A DNA stretch of 64,000 bases, from the NCBI RefSeq assembly GCF_001306135.1, contig NZ_LGKP01000015.1, positions 124,001 to 188,000 of the forward strand. Direction: 5' to 3'. The notes under the pieces were generated by a model that saw only the letters and a program-made list of their open reading frames with translations, ran no database searches and was not told where the DNA came from. A program made the position numbers and the translations under genes. This DNA is from Herpetosiphon geysericola. Its GTDB lineage: Bacteria; Chloroflexota; Chloroflexia; Chloroflexales; Herpetosiphonaceae. Shown piece by piece: positions 17,732 to 27,760 of the stretch; position 1 is the stretch's first letter; each line of letters begins with the position of its first letter.

Positions 17732-18982
17732 TTAGCCTCGCATCTGAACACTCACATTGTGTTCAGCTAAACGTTCGATCATTTCAAAACAAACTCGCGC
17801 ATGGTGATAGGGGCATTCCCACGGGCCAACTTTTGGAATCGCTCCCAATGGTTGGTTTTGGGCATCTAAAATCTTGAACCAATCGCCATGATCGTGGTCG
17901 ATAAAATAGCGTTGAATAAAATTCCAACTATCGTAGGCAGCTTGGGCAAACTCTTGGTTGCCGGTTACCTGATAGGCGTTATAGAAGCCAACAACGGCTT
18001 CTGCTTGCGGCCACCAATGGCGTTCGAAGTTGATCGAGCCATCGGCTGCGCGTTCGTGAATAATGCTGCCATCGGCGTGACGGCCATTGCGATAAACTGC
18101 TTCGGCCATGGCAATTGCTAAGGTTTCTGCTTTGGCAATCAAGCAGGCATCGCCCAAGACATGGGCTGCTTCCATCAACAACCAACTGCCTTCAATGTCG
18201 TGGCCATACGAAATGCCATGCTCGCTGTGGTTCCATTGATCATCGAAAAACAGGTGAAAGCGGCCTTGCACGGGATCGATAATGTGCTCGCAGCAGGCTT
18301 CGATTAAGCTGGCCAATTGCTGGCGCACATCGGCCACATCCCAGACCCGTAGCAGGTTGGCGTAGGCTTCCATCATATGCAACATGGTGTTCATAGTTTT
18401 GCGGGCTTCTGGCTCAAGCTTGCTCAGGCGGCTATCGCCAAGCGGCTGCCAAACCCGATCACAACCCTCGATATAGCCACCATAGGTTTGATCGAAGGCA
18501 TGATTTTCGAGCAAATGGAAAATTTCCTGGGCCAATGCCAAGGCGCTCTGATCGCCAGTGGCCCGCACATATTCTGCCAAACCGTAGATCGCAAACGACT
18601 GGGCATAGGTTTGTTTATGCTCGGCCAAAGGCTGGCCGTTGGCATCAATCGACCAATACAATCCGCCGTAGGTTTTATCCCAAAACGCCTGTTTAAGATA
18701 GGCATAGGCATACTCGGCCACTGCCAAATCGCGTGGGTCGCCAAGCATCCGATATGCACATGCAAACGTCCAAAGAATCCGGCCACATAATACTGCTGAG
18801 CGAGGAAACTCATTATGGATTGTCAGATCGTTGGTTAAACCGCCATAAAAGCCACCATGCTCATGATCAAGTGTGTGGTTAGCCCAAAAAGGCAAAATAT
18901 TGCCCAACACTTCGTCGCGAAATTGCGCTTGCCAGATTTCGCGCACGCCCTGATCAAAGCCGCCATCTACGAGATTCGCCAT
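17732..18982 (-). CDS. AGE-family epimerase, probably mannobiose/cellobiose 2-epimerase
   Basis: A 416-residue (alpha/alpha)6-barrel protein of the N-acylglucosamine 2-epimerase superfamily. Motifs are [31 protein letters not shown], the catalytic-His region [24 protein letters not shown], and [16 protein letters not shown]. The family epimerises C2 at the reducing end. Beside a GH130 phosphorylase and beta-mannanases, the best guess is conversion of beta-1,4-mannobiose to mannosyl-glucose; cellobiose 2-epimerase is the alternative and the two cannot be told apart here. Its start overlaps the GH5 stop as TAATG. Confidence 0.88.
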   Translation of the reverse strand: MANLVDGGFDQGVREIWQAQFRDEVLGNILPFWANHTLDHEHGGFYGGLTNDLTIHNEFPRSAVLCGRILWTFACAYRMLGDPRDLAVAEYAYAYLKQAFWDKTYGGLYWSIDANGQPLAEHKQTYAQSFAIYGLAEYVRATGDQSALALAQEIFHLLENHAFDQTYGGYIEGCDRVWQPLGDSRLSKLEPEARKTMNTMLHMMEAYANLLRVWDVADVRQQLASLIEACCEHIIDPVQGRFHLFFDDQWNHSEHGISYGHDIEGSWLLMEAAHVLGDACLIAKAETLAIAMAEAVYRNGRHADGSIIHERAADGSINFERHWWPQAEAVVGFYNAYQVTGNQEFAQAAYDSWNFIQRYFIDHDHGDWFKILDAQNQPLGAIPKVGPWECPYHHARVCFEMIERLAEHNVSVQMRG

Positions 18983-19995
18983 TATTGTATTCCTTCTGGC
19001 GCTTCGGGCAGACGAGCAGCGAGGAGCAAATCGAGTAAATCACGGTCAACGGAGTAGCCATCAACAACGTCGTAGCGGGCATGTGGTCGGCCATGATTGA
19101 TAATTCCAAATGCGCCTTCGAACTCCCATAGACCGAAGCCCCAACCAAATTCTTGATAAACGCTGAGCAGATCGCGGAACCAACGTAAGGCCACATCATT
19201 GGGGGTACGGTTGTAGCAGCCAAATTCACCGATATGGATGGCGACGTTCCGCGCTTGTACGTCGCGCCATGGTTGGTAAAACTCGACTAAGCCGGCCCGA
19301 TCCCAATAATGGTTGTACCAGGTTACCGGGTAGGTTGGTTCTGCTAAACCTTCATGCCCATCCCACCAACTCGCTTGATAGTGGCTCACCGCCATTGGCT
19401 GATAGCCGCGCCCGCTGTGGGTTACGCCCAAGTCAGCGAGTTCGGGCATTGCCAAGTGGCCACCACCCAGCCCATCAATCACAATTGCCCGTTGCGGGTC
19501 AACTGCACGAATTGCAGCAACTGTCCGCCGCATGATCGCCGCATGGTTGCGTCGCGTCAAGCCATACTGGTCGATATTCGGCGGTTCGTTGAGCAAATCG
19601 AAGCTTAATTCGCCAGCAGGAATGCCTTGGTAGCGTTGGGCGAAATATTCCCAGAGCCACACAAAGCCATCCTGAGCTTCAGCATCTTGCCATAAATTAT
19701 GCCGTTCGAGATCGTTCCCATTGATACAATATCCGGGTGCTCGATGCAAGTTTAGGCTCACATGCAGGCCATAGTCGCGACATGCGGCGATGTAACGGTC
19801 AATATACTCGATGATCGTCTCATCGGGATTGGTATACTGCCAATCGCGCGTCCAAAACCAATAATTGGTTGGAATCCGAATAAAATTAAAGCCCTGCTTG
19901 GCGATCCAGTTCAAGGCCTTGTGGTCAGGCTCTGCTGGCAACTTGCCCTGAACATAATGATACATCCATTGTAAATTGAAGCCGTAATGTGGCAT
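18982..19995 (-). CDS. Cytoplasmic GH5 glycoside hydrolase
   Basis: A 337-residue TIM-barrel glycosidase of clan GH-A, family 5. The acid/base is in DLLNEPPNI (about residue 135) and the nucleophile in VAIHIGEFGCYN (about residue 256); WNWFW-like aromatic residues (NYWFWTRDW) line the cleft. The reading frame extends 45 codons upstream, but that part does not look like protein. ATG at 19995, with AAGGA seven bases upstream, starts at the barrel. There is no signal peptide, so it would act on imported oligosaccharides. Mannan context suggests beta-mannanase or exo-mannosidase activity; beta-glucanase is possible. Confidence 0.85.
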   Translation of the reverse strand: MPHYGFNLQWMYHYVQGKLPAEPDHKALNWIAKQGFNFIRIPTNYWFWTRDWQYTNPDETIIEYIDRYIAACRDYGLHVSLNLHRAPGYCINGNDLERHNLWQDAEAQDGFVWLWEYFAQRYQGIPAGELSFDLLNEPPNIDQYGLTRRNHAAIMRRTVAAIRAVDPQRAIVIDGLGGGHLAMPELADLGVTHSGRGYQPMAVSHYQASWWDGHEGLAEPTYPVTWYNHYWDRAGLVEFYQPWRDVQARNVAIHIGEFGCYNRTPNDVALRWFRDLLSVYQEFGWGFGLWEFEGAFGIINHGRPHARYDVVDGYSVDRDLLDLLLAARLPEAPEGIQ

Positions 19996-20136
19996 GAACC
20001 CATCCTTGGCAGCTATTTTTGCCAATAAAAAGCCACATAGGCCGCTGAGCGCCCCTATCACCCATGCAAATCGTTGCTCATTTGTGATAGCGGCTACCCA
20101 CGCCCTACATGGCCAACCATTGCCTAGCAATACGCG

Positions 20137-21912
20137 TTATTGCTTGACGAGTTTTAAGGCTAAATCGTAGTTGAAGCTTGGCACTGCAATGGTTGCGGCC
20201 TCTGCTTCAATGGTAACCGTTGTTGAATCCGACCATGTGCCAGTTTGCGGATCGTACCAGGTTGCTTGGTAGGTTCCTGCTTCAAGCCCGCTTAGCTTGA
20301 GGGTCACGTCTGCATAGGTCGGCGGTACATATTCCCAGCTATCGTTGAATTCGCGCTTTTTGAGCGCTTCTTCGTAGGCGTTGGTGAGAGCTTCTGGCTC
20401 GTATTGGTTGCTGCGCACCCACACCAGCGCTTGCGATTTGGTTTGCAAGGCCAGCGCTCGGGCCTTCAACGGCGAAACTTGGGCACTAACTGGGCTAAAG
20501 CTGGTTAAATCTTGGTCTTTGAAAAACTGAGCGAGCTTGGCGTATTCGCTCCACAAGTTATCGGGATCAACCAAGGTGTCCCACCACCAATACATGCCAC
20601 TGCCAGCAAAGCCGCTGAATGGCGCAGCCCACAAGCCTTGATGGAATTGCCAAACATCGCGATTGATTACCTCGTCGCGGCCTGTTGCTGCGTAGCCAAG
20701 CTCGCTCACCAAGGCTGGTTTTTGTGGTGCAGCAGCGTTCAATTCACGCATGACCAACGGGAAGGCTTGGCCTAAATCGCGGCCTGTATAATCGTGATGT
20801 TGGGTGAAATTGATCTCTGGCTGGGTCCACATCGAGGTGGTCGTGTTGCTGGCATAACTCGTTGACACTAAATGTTGATAGGGATCAAACTGAGCCAAAT
20901 GGCGGGTCATTTCGCTCACCCATGGCTGCATCAAGGCATCGTTGATTGGAGTCCAGTTGGCCTCGTTCCACCATTCCCAAGCAAACAAACTTGGCGAATG
21001 TGCCCAACGTGCTGCGATGTAGCGCACCCGATGCTTGAATAATTCACGGGCTTGTAGGTCGGTTGCAAACAACTGTGGCTCGGCAATTGGCCCGCCGTTG
21101 GCCGCGTTGTAGGGATTCTTGGCCCATTCCGAATCGGTGCTCGTGCTGAATGCGCCATGATTGATTAAGGTTAACATAATCGTGATGTTGCGTTGTTCAG
21201 CCAATTTGAAAATTTGGTCGAGCATCCACGCTTGTTGCATGCGCTTGGAATAATCGCCCAAGCCTGTGTCTTGCCATTCGATGCCAAACGACCACGAGGC
21301 CATCCAAATCCGCGCAATGTTGCCACCGTTTTTGCTGAGTTGATCAAACCAATGTTCGTACTCGCGCAAAATGCCTATGCCCTGTTGGGTTGGCCAGCCC
21401 AAGTTAAGGCCGATTGGCAAAAAGAACGAGCCATCTTGGCGAGCGAAATAGCGTGGATTGCTGCTATTGATCCGCACAAAGCCCGCCGATTGTTTATTCG
21501 ACGAAACTTCAATTGTCATAACATCGCTGCTGAGCGCTGGTTTGGTTAGCTCGGCCTTAACTTGCCAAGCGCCTGGCTCGCTAGGCGTAAAGCGCACCCG
21601 CCACTCAGGGTTGCCCTTAGGCTGCAAGGTAATTTGATCAAAATCTTGGTACCAAAAGGCTGGCACGCGATAAATTTGGCCAGTTGCTGAGATAAAACTC
21701 ACCATGAGATCAATTTGATTTGGATCATATGGATTGGCGACTTTGATGCCTGTATCGACGACCAACTCAATGGTGCCAAAGACCGCAGCATTGCCAGTTA
21801 GGGTGCGCAAGCTGAGGGTTTGGTCGCCGCCAGAATCGCTAGCCTGACTACACGCAGCAATCAGCAGCAGCAGAACCAGCCAAACCTGCGAGCGCTTGAA
21901 CATCCGATGCAT
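20137..21912 (-). CDS. Surface lipoprotein with DUF5060-like domain and GH5-type barrel
   Basis: A 591-residue exported protein. The signal peptide ends in a lipobox (LLLIAACSQ), predicting lipid anchoring. Residues ~45-140 form a beta domain resembling DUF5060 (FWYQDF, WRVRFTPSEPGAWQVKAEL). Then comes a GH-A clan barrel with RYFARQDGSFFLPIGLN, acid/base in WWNEANW (about residue 317) and nucleophile in LVSELGYAATG (about 402). A C-terminal beta domain closes the protein (LEAGTYQATWYDPQTG). It probably cuts beta-mannan at the cell surface. ATG at 21912 follows AGGAGGA. It is 44 bases after the solute-binding-protein gene. Confidence 0.86.
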   Translation of the reverse strand: MHRMFKRSQVWLVLLLLIAACSQASDSGGDQTLSLRTLTGNAAVFGTIELVVDTGIKVANPYDPNQIDLMVSFISATGQIYRVPAFWYQDFDQITLQPKGNPEWRVRFTPSEPGAWQVKAELTKPALSSDVMTIEVSSNKQSAGFVRINSSNPRYFARQDGSFFLPIGLNLGWPTQQGIGILREYEHWFDQLSKNGGNIARIWMASWSFGIEWQDTGLGDYSKRMQQAWMLDQIFKLAEQRNITIMLTLINHGAFSTSTDSEWAKNPYNAANGGPIAEPQLFATDLQARELFKHRVRYIAARWAHSPSLFAWEWWNEANWTPINDALMQPWVSEMTRHLAQFDPYQHLVSTSYASNTTTSMWTQPEINFTQHHDYTGRDLGQAFPLVMRELNAAAPQKPALVSELGYAATGRDEVINRDVWQFHQGLWAAPFSGFAGSGMYWWWDTLVDPDNLWSEYAKLAQFFKDQDLTSFSPVSAQVSPLKARALALQTKSQALVWVRSNQYEPEALTNAYEEALKKREFNDSWEYVPPTYADVTLKLSGLEAGTYQATWYDPQTGTWSDSTTVTIEAEAATIAVPSFNYDLALKLVKQ

Positions 21913-21956
21913 AATTCCTCCTGGACGACTTCACATCTCAAAGCGGCGCAATTGCC

Positions 21957-23309
21957 TTATGGTTGCAAATTGCGATTCATGATCTCCGCTGCTTGATCTA
22001 AAGCATCTTGGGGATCAGCATTGTTGTAGACGACTTCTTGCAAGAGCTTTTGGATATCGCTGGTGCTTTCTTCCCAGCCGACGCACTTGGGCGGGCCTGC
22101 CGATTGCTCCAACAAACCACGGAAGCCTGCCTCGATGGTGGATGGCAATTTGGCTGCGCTCAGCAAGGGTAAGCTTGGCGGCACATAGAAGTTATTGGCG
22201 CTTTGGGCATAGGCCGATTGAGCGGCAACCGCTTCTTCACTATACAAAAAGCGAATAAACTCGGCAGCCAGATCTTTGTTTTGCGATGCTTCCATTACGC
22301 CGATGACCCGCCCGCCAAGGAACGAGACGCTTTGGCCTTTGGGGCTTTTGGGCAATGGGGCTACTGCCCATTTACCTGCCAAGCCAGGGCGATTGAATTC
22401 AAGTGCCGCTACCGTCCATGTGCCAGCGTAACTCACCAAATAATCGCCACTTTCAAGGCCGCCCTCAATATCCAAGCTGGTATCGGTGGGAATCTGATAT
22501 TTGGTGTACAGATCGCGGAAGTAGGTCAGGGCTTGCAAGCCAGCAGCCGAATTGATCGTTGCTTTGCTGCAATCGTCGCTATACAAACTGCCGCCAGCTG
22601 AATATAAAAAGGTAAAGTAGCTGATCCAGCCTGCGTTATCCCAGCCAATTGCAAAGCCTTTTTTATTGATTGTTTTGGATTTTTCAAGCACTTTGGTGAG
22701 TTCTGTCCAGTTTTGGGGAGCTTGCTGCATGCCAACCAAATCGCGCAGCAAATCGGTACGATAAAACATCCCCATCAGCGCAACGTCAAGTTGCAAGGCA
22801 TAGACTTCGCCTGTATCCAAGATCAATGAATCTTGGAGTTGGGGCAGCATCTTCTGCTTAACCTCAGTCACGACTGCTGGATAGGATTTTTGCAAATCGA
22901 TCATGCCGCCGAGTTTGCCAAACTCGATGCCCCATGACATGCCACCTGCCATCAAATCGGGGCCGCGATCGGCTGCAATTGCCTCAAGAATTTGGGTGTG
23001 GGCATCACTCCAAGGCAGGGCTTGCACTTTAATCAAGACCCCAGGATTTTTCTGCACAAAAAGATCTGCTGCTGCTTGAATCGAAAGCGCCTCAACATCG
23101 GAGCCAGTTGACCAAATGACCAAGGCTTTATCTGCCGAGTTAGCAAGGGCTGGAACTGCAGTCGGCGGCGTATCGGTGGGTAAACTGGTTGGATTGACTT
23201 GGGTTGGTGGGGTTGCTGCTTGACCACATGCAGCCAAGATCAGCAGCACGATCAAGCTGAATCCAAAACTTCGAACCTTGTGGCGTGATTGTGGGTGCTT
23301 CCAGTGCAT
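21957..23309 (-). CDS. ABC transporter solute-binding lipoprotein (family 1)
   Basis: A 450-residue extracellular sugar-binding protein. The N-terminus is basic and then hydrophobic, with lipobox LLILAACGQ. Family landmarks are DLMAGGMSWGIEFGKLG, QLDVALMGMFYRTDLL, ENWTEL-like QNWTELTKVL, YLVSYAGTWTVAAL and FLGGRVIGVME. ATG at 23309 with GGGAGG upstream is used; the longer frame has 46 unlikely residues. It should capture manno-oligosaccharides released by the surface GH5. No permease or ATPase genes follow, so it must use a transporter encoded elsewhere. Confidence 0.92.
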   Translation of the reverse strand: MHWKHPQSRHKVRSFGFSLIVLLILAACGQAATPPTQVNPTSLPTDTPPTAVPALANSADKALVIWSTGSDVEALSIQAAADLFVQKNPGVLIKVQALPWSDAHTQILEAIAADRGPDLMAGGMSWGIEFGKLGGMIDLQKSYPAVVTEVKQKMLPQLQDSLILDTGEVYALQLDVALMGMFYRTDLLRDLVGMQQAPQNWTELTKVLEKSKTINKKGFAIGWDNAGWISYFTFLYSAGGSLYSDDCSKATINSAAGLQALTYFRDLYTKYQIPTDTSLDIEGGLESGDYLVSYAGTWTVAALEFNRPGLAGKWAVAPLPKSPKGQSVSFLGGRVIGVMEASQNKDLAAEFIRFLYSEEAVAAQSAYAQSANNFYVPPSLPLLSAAKLPSTIEAGFRGLLEQSAGPPKCVGWEESTSDIQKLLQEVVYNNADPQDALDQAAEIMNRNLQP

Positions 23310-23537
23310 AACGCTGACCTCCCTTGGCCAATACATGCATCGATGCAGGCTGTTTGGGCGTTTACTAGCTGTGCAGCGACAACCCTGCCCAAACATGCTA
23401 AGTATATATGGTGTCGCAAGTCCAGCGCTACGCTTGGGCAAGCACAATCTTCCTATTGCAGGGTAGGTAAGCGTGTTGGCATTACCTACCCCTAATGGAA
23501 CGCCGCCCTAGACCCAATGGCCTAGCCCAACCACGTG
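23310..23537 (-). promoter_or_regulatory. Intercistronic region with hairpins between GH130 and the solute-binding protein gene
   Basis: This 228-base gap is the largest in the operon. It contains a 10-bp inverted repeat (GGGTAGGTAA at 23,461-23,470; TTACCTACCC at 23,482-23,491) and a second 9-bp one (TGTTTGGGC at 23,351; GCCCAAACA at 23,387). Neither has a T-run on the minus strand. A TATACT box on the minus strand near 23,405 could serve a secondary promoter. Attenuation or RNA processing that boosts the binding-protein message is a reasonable inference. Confidence 0.45.
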
Positions 23538-24536
23538 CTAGAGTTCTGAATTCGCCTTGAGGAAGCTCAACACTTCGTCAACTTGGGCGAAGGCAATGCC
23601 GGTTACGGTATCGGCGCAGCCATAGTAAATCGCAATCCGGCCTGTGGGTGCATCAGTTAAGGCAGCACACGGGAAGGCCACATTTGGCACATCGCCAACG
23701 CATTCGTACAAGGTTTGGGGCGCAAGCAGATACGGCGCTGTGCGATAGCGCACTTTCCATGGCTGCTCCAAATCAAGCAAGGCAGCCCCAAAGCTATACA
23801 CAAAACCATTGCACGAAGTCAATACGCCGTGATAGAACAACAGCCAGCCTTCGTTAGTTTCGATTGGCGTTGGGCCAGCGCCAATTTTGGTGCTTTGCCA
23901 ACCGCCTTTGGTGCCCATCACAAAGCGATGTTTGCCCCAGTGTTCCATATCGGGGCTTTCGCTATAGTAAATATCGCCAAACGGCGTGTGGCCGTTATCG
24001 CTGGGGCGGCTGACCATGGCATATTTGCCATTGATCTTGCGCGGGAAGAGCACGCCATTGCGATTGAACGGCAAGAACGCATTTTCTAATTGATGGAAGG
24101 TTTCAAAATCGTAGGTGTAGGCCACACCGATGGTTGGGCCATGATAGCCATTACACCAGGTGACATAATAGCGATCTTCAATCCAACAGACCCGTGGATC
24201 ATAGCGATATTCAAAGGCGGTTACTTCGGGATCGCCGGAAAATTGCAATGGCTCAGGATCAATTTCCCAATGAATTGCATCTTTACTAAAGCCACGGTGA
24301 ATATTCATCACGCGGCGTTTATCATCGCAACGAAACACGCCAGCAAAGCCATCGTTAAAGGGCACAACCGCGCTGTTGAAAATACTGTTTGAGGTTGGAA
24401 TGGCATCACGGGGAATAACCGGATTGCCGCTATAGCGCCAGACAACATCTGAATTACCGACTGGGCGTTCTTCCCATGGAATTGATGGGAGCGCACTTCC
24501 AAGCATAGTGGTGGATTGAAGCGTCGCTGCTTCCAT
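23538..24536 (-). CDS. GH130 beta-1,4-mannoside phosphorylase
   Basis: A 332-residue five-bladed beta-propeller enzyme of family GH130, which phosphorolyses beta-mannosides to mannose-1-phosphate. Key motifs: [20 protein letters not shown], the general-acid Asp in [20 protein letters not shown] (Asp113), [13 protein letters not shown]-like GVAYTYDF, and the phosphate-binding [22 protein letters not shown]. The [12 protein letters not shown] block suits mannosylglucose or manno-oligosaccharide phosphorylases; the subfamily cannot be settled here. With the epimerase two genes on, 4-O-mannosyl-glucose is an attractive substrate. It lies 23 bases after lacI. Confidence 0.92.
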   Translation of the reverse strand: MEAATLQSTTMLGSALPSIPWEERPVGNSDVVWRYSGNPVIPRDAIPTSNSIFNSAVVPFNDGFAGVFRCDDKRRVMNIHRGFSKDAIHWEIDPEPLQFSGDPEVTAFEYRYDPRVCWIEDRYYVTWCNGYHGPTIGVAYTYDFETFHQLENAFLPFNRNGVLFPRKINGKYAMVSRPSDNGHTPFGDIYYSESPDMEHWGKHRFVMGTKGGWQSTKIGAGPTPIETNEGWLLFYHGVLTSCNGFVYSFGAALLDLEQPWKVRYRTAPYLLAPQTLYECVGDVPNVAFPCAALTDAPTGRIAIYYGCADTVTGIAFAQVDEVLSFLKANSEL

Positions 24537-24559
24537 AGCTGATACTCCTCCAAGGCAAC

Positions 24560-25600
24560 CTATTTGGGCGGTTGCAAGCGTTGAACTGATTGGCGTTCAA
24601 TTAGGCGCGGTCGCAGCGAAACTGTTGCTGGAGCCTGTTCCGGATACTCGGCTCGGTTGGCTAACAGTTGCACGGCAATGCGACCCATGCTGACCTTATC
24701 GATATGCATTGTGGTCAGGGCTGGGGCAACATGCTGCGCCAGATCAATATTATCGAAACCAATAATCGAGACATCGTGGGGAATTTGGCGCTGCAACGCT
24801 CGCGCCGCTTGGGTCGCGCCAATCGCCATCATATCGTTAGCACAAAAAAGGGCGGTAATTTGCGGGTGGCGCTGCAAGAGAATGCTGGTTGTATCGCTCC
24901 CTTCATGCAGGGTTAGTAAGCAATCGCCAAAATACTGCTCATGAATGCCATGATCATTGAGGGCTTGAATATAGCCTTTGCGGCGTTCGGCCAAGCTTGG
25001 GTAGGCCTCTTTGGTCGTGCCAATGATGCCAATATGCCGATGCCCATTGCTAATCAGATAGCTGACTGCATCATAGGCGCCGCGAAAATTATCGGAAACC
25101 ACTGAATCGTAGATGTGTTCGTGCGAATAGCCATCAACTAAGACTGTTGGAATCCCTTCGCGTTGTAAGAGTTTGGTGATGGTTGCATCGGCGAATGCGC
25201 CGACCACAAGCACGCCGTCAAGGTGATCTTCGGAGAGTAAACGTGGCGTTTCTTGGGGATGATTCTCCATATCAACTGGCACGGTGGCGTACATTAAATT
25301 GATATGCATTTTACGGCAAGCAGCCTCGATGCCTGCGACAATCGGCGCATAAAATGGGTTGGTCAGCGGGCTATCATCGCCAAGCGAAGCCTTAACGATC
25401 ACCCCTGCATTATGCAACGATTGTGAAACCAACTTCTCATGGTTCAAGCGTTTGCGATAGCCAAGATCACGGGCAATATCCAACACGCGGCGACGTGTAT
25501 CGTCGTTAATCCCAGGCTTGTCGCGTAATACTAATGAAACTGTTGCCAACGAGACACCGCTTTGGCGCGCAATGTCTTCCATCGTGATCCGCTGCGTCAT
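24560..25600 (-). CDS. LacI-family transcriptional regulator of the mannan operon
   Basis: A 346-residue repressor. The N-terminal helix-turn-helix reads [22 protein letters not shown], and the hinge runs through [16 protein letters not shown] periplasmic-binding-protein-like ligand domain follows ([50 protein letters not shown]-like [20 protein letters not shown]). ATG at 25600, with AGGAGA upstream, starts directly before the HTH. As first gene of the nine-gene run it is probably autoregulated and induced by a manno-oligosaccharide or mannosyl-glucose. Confidence 0.94.
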   Translation of the reverse strand: MTQRITMEDIARQSGVSLATVSLVLRDKPGINDDTRRRVLDIARDLGYRKRLNHEKLVSQSLHNAGVIVKASLGDDSPLTNPFYAPIVAGIEAACRKMHINLMYATVPVDMENHPQETPRLLSEDHLDGVLVVGAFADATITKLLQREGIPTVLVDGYSHEHIYDSVVSDNFRGAYDAVSYLISNGHRHIGIIGTTKEAYPSLAERRKGYIQALNDHGIHEQYFGDCLLTLHEGSDTTSILLQRHPQITALFCANDMMAIGATQAARALQRQIPHDVSIIGFDNIDLAQHVAPALTTMHIDKVSMGRIAVQLLANRAEYPEQAPATVSLRPRLIERQSVQRLQPPK

Positions 25601-25770
25601 ACATGTTCTCCTAGTCACCTTTGAATAGGCTCTCATGATGCCATACAATGCCGCTTTGATTCGCAAGCGACTTTATTGAAAAATTTAGATCGTTTCAGCA
25701 CATCAATTCAGGTGATGATTTGGCTCAGCGGGAAGTGAGTTTGGGGCATGACCCAACTGTTGCTGGAAAA

Positions 25771-25860
25771 TTCGCTAAATTTTATCTAAAATTTTAGTAG
25801 AATTTCACTAAATATAGCGCATCATAATTGAAATGTCAAGCTTAAATTTTAGTAATTATG
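25771..25860. promoter_or_regulatory. AT-rich operator region upstream of lacI
   Basis: A 20-bp imperfect palindrome, TTTAGT-N8-ACTAAA, lies at 25,793-25,812. Related half-sites are nearby: TCGCTAAATTTTA at 25,772, CTAAAATTTTAG at 25,786-25,797 and TTTTAGTAATT at 25,847. The cluster lies ~200 bases upstream of lacI and between the divergent lacI and lipA genes. It is much richer in A and T than its surroundings. LacI-family operators are palindromes of this size, so this is the best candidate for autoregulation. The rest of 25,601-26,017 shows only a TACAAT-type -10 box near 25,970 for lipA. Confidence 0.4.
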
Positions 25861-26017
25861 CCCACATTTGGCGAGCGTTTTTAAGCTGGTTTGAGGGTTG
25901 GGTTTTAGATTGGCGGGCCATGCGGGGCTTAAACATTGGGTGCATGACAAGCAGCAAAAGCACGTTACAATATGAGCAAGAGCAAATGCTGCTCGTTGCG
26001 TTATCCAAGGGGTTTTC

Positions 26018-26914
26018 ATGGATACAATTACACTCTTTGAAGCGCCCAAAGCTGCGCCAGCGGCTCCCCGCCGCCCTGCTTGGCTTAAGGCTCGCGCTCC
26101 GATAGGGGAAAACTACGAGGATGTGCATAGCCTTATGCGCGAACTCGATTTGCATACGGTCTGCGAAGAAGCCCATTGCCCCAATATTGGCGAATGTTGG
26201 AATCATCGCACAGCTACCTTTTTATTACTCGGCGATACCTGTACCCGCGGTTGTCGCTATTGCGCGATTGGCAAAGGCAAGCCCAAACCAATCGACGAGC
26301 AAGAGCCGCAGCGGATTGCTGCTGCGGTTGCCCACCTCAAACTCAAGCATGTTGTGCTGACCTCAGTCAATCGCGATGATCAAGCTGATGGCGGCGCGCA
26401 TATTTTTGCTGAATCGATCAATTTGATTCGCCAGCAATTGCCCGATTGCAAGGTCGAAGTGCTGATTCCTGATTTCGATGGTAACTGGGATGCGCTGCGG
26501 ATTGTGCTTGATGCCAAGCCCGATGTGCTGAACCACAATATCGAAACTGTGCCGCGTTTGTTCCGCAAGTTCCGGCCACGGGCTAATTTCTATCAAAGCC
26601 TCGAATTGTTGCGTTTGGCCCGCGAGCTTCAGCCATCTATCGTGACCAAAAGTGGCTTGATGGTTGGCGCTGGCGAGACTGACGAAGAAGTGCTGACGGT
26701 GATGGATTCCTTGCGGCGCTCAGATGTTGATGTCATGACAATTGGCCAATATCTCTCGCCATCGGGTGATCACTGGGCGATTGACCGCTATGTGCCACCA
26801 GAAACCTTTACCTGGTTCCGCGAGCAAGGCTTGGCCCGTGGTTTCCGCCACGTCGAATCAGGCCCAATGGTGCGCTCGTCGTATCACGCTCACGAACACG
26901 TCGCCGATTTGTAG
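26018..26914 (+). CDS. lipA: Lipoyl synthase
   Basis: A 298-residue radical-SAM enzyme that inserts two sulfurs into octanoyl groups on carrier proteins such as GcvH and E2 subunits. The auxiliary cluster Cys are in CEEAHCPNIGEC (49, 54, 60) and the radical-SAM triad is CTRGCRYC (75, 79, 82). The C-terminal RSSYHA serine ligand motif is present. The length is normal. The start is preceded by AAGGGG. It is followed by an intrinsic terminator, so it is monocistronic. Together with the LipM-like gene at 54.6 kb it would complete lipoylation of the glycine cleavage H protein. Confidence 0.97.
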   Translation: MDTITLFEAPKAAPAAPRRPAWLKARAPIGENYEDVHSLMRELDLHTVCEEAHCPNIGECWNHRTATFLLLGDTCTRGCRYCAIGKGKPKPIDEQEPQRIAAAVAHLKLKHVVLTSVNRDDQADGGAHIFAESINLIRQQLPDCKVEVLIPDFDGNWDALRIVLDAKPDVLNHNIETVPRLFRKFRPRANFYQSLELLRLARELQPSIVTKSGLMVGAGETDEEVLTVMDSLRRSDVDVMTIGQYLSPSGDHWAIDRYVPPETFTWFREQGLARGFRHVESGPMVRSSYHAHEHVADL

Positions 26915-26941
26915 GCGTTGGGGGTTGGGGAATGGTTGTTG

Positions 26942-26972
26942 GGGATCGGGTTTTGTGCCCGATCCCTTTTTT
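26942..26972 (+). terminator. Rho-independent terminator of lipA
   Basis: A perfect 9-bp stem, GGGATCGGG (26,942-26,950) and CCCGATCCC (26,958-26,966), with a 7-base loop is followed by six T residues. It lies 28 bases after the lipA stop. Confidence 0.9.
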
Positions 26973-26995
26973 GTAGCTCTCTGCGTTAACAATAT

Positions 26996-27060
26996 GATCC
27001 ACGAAGCGCACGAAGGGCACGAAGGATCGGAACCGCGAAGATCGCGAAGGACGCGAAGGC
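26996..27060. repeat. Direct repeats of CACGAAG/CGCGAAG type
   Basis: Starting at GATCCACGAAG, the words CGCACGAAG, GGCACGAAG, CCGCGAAG, TCGCGAAG and GACGCGAAG follow at 8-10 base spacing. The element matches the dispersed intergenic family of this window and lies between the convergent lipA and purE genes. Confidence 0.65.
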
Positions 27061-27154
27061 TGTTTTTTTGCTACGAATTGCACGAAGCATTGATTGCTTA
27101 GGCCTAACCGAGCCCCGACCCCTAATAACCGATCGCCACAACTATGTTCTATGT

Positions 27155-27661
27155 TCATTGCTCTATGTTCTTAGCGCTTGCTTGAAGGCGCTCGTTTTTG
27201 GCCTGTGACTCATCGGCCATGGTCTGTTTGTACTCAATCAATTTGGCTTGCAAGGCGGCATCGGCGGTTGCCAAAATTTGCATTGCCAACAAACCAGCGT
27301 TTTTGGCTTGGCCAATCGCAACCGTAGCAACTGGTACCCCGCCAGGCATTTGCACAATCGACATCAAGGCATCAACACCCTGCAAATGACCAATCGGCAC
27401 CGGCACGCCAATCACTGGCAATGGGGTATAGGCGGCCAGCATTCCGGGCAAGTGGGCCGCGCCGCCAGCACCAGCGATGATCACTTTGAGGCCGCGTTCA
27501 TGGGCGGTTTGGCCATATTCGGCCATCAAGGCAGGCGTGCGATGGGCCGAAACCACCCGCATTTCATACTCAATCCCAAATTCTTGGCAAATGGTGGCTG
27601 CCGCTTGCATCGTGGCCAAATCTGAATCGCTGCCCATCACAATCCCAACTACGGCGCTCAT
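27155..27661 (-). CDS. purE: 5-(carboxyamino)imidazole ribonucleotide mutase
   Basis: A 168-residue class I PurE, which converts N5-CAIR to CAIR in purine synthesis. Motifs: [26 protein letters not shown] and the loop [25 protein letters not shown]. The presence of purK next to it confirms the two-step bacterial route. ATG at 27661 with AAAGGA upstream is used; the longer frame adds 23 residues without similarity. The C-terminal ~20 residues are a charged tail. It is 99 bases downstream of purK on the same strand. Confidence 0.95.
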   Translation of the reverse strand: MSAVVGIVMGSDSDLATMQAAATICQEFGIEYEMRVVSAHRTPALMAEYGQTAHERGLKVIIAGAGGAAHLPGMLAAYTPLPVIGVPVPIGHLQGVDALMSIVQMPGGVPVATVAIGQAKNAGLLAMQILATADAALQAKLIEYKQTMADESQAKNERLQASAKNIEQ

Positions 27662-27760
27662 GATTGTCCTTTCGCTTGAAATAAAAATGCCAAGCCTTGA
27701 TCGAGGATGCCGCGCCTTTGCAGCACCCAACTCGTGCCTGACAACGTGAATGTATTCAAA

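Noticed and set aside
26996-27060. CRISPR array
   Set aside because: Units are only 8-10 bases, without spacers of constant length; no cas genes are present.
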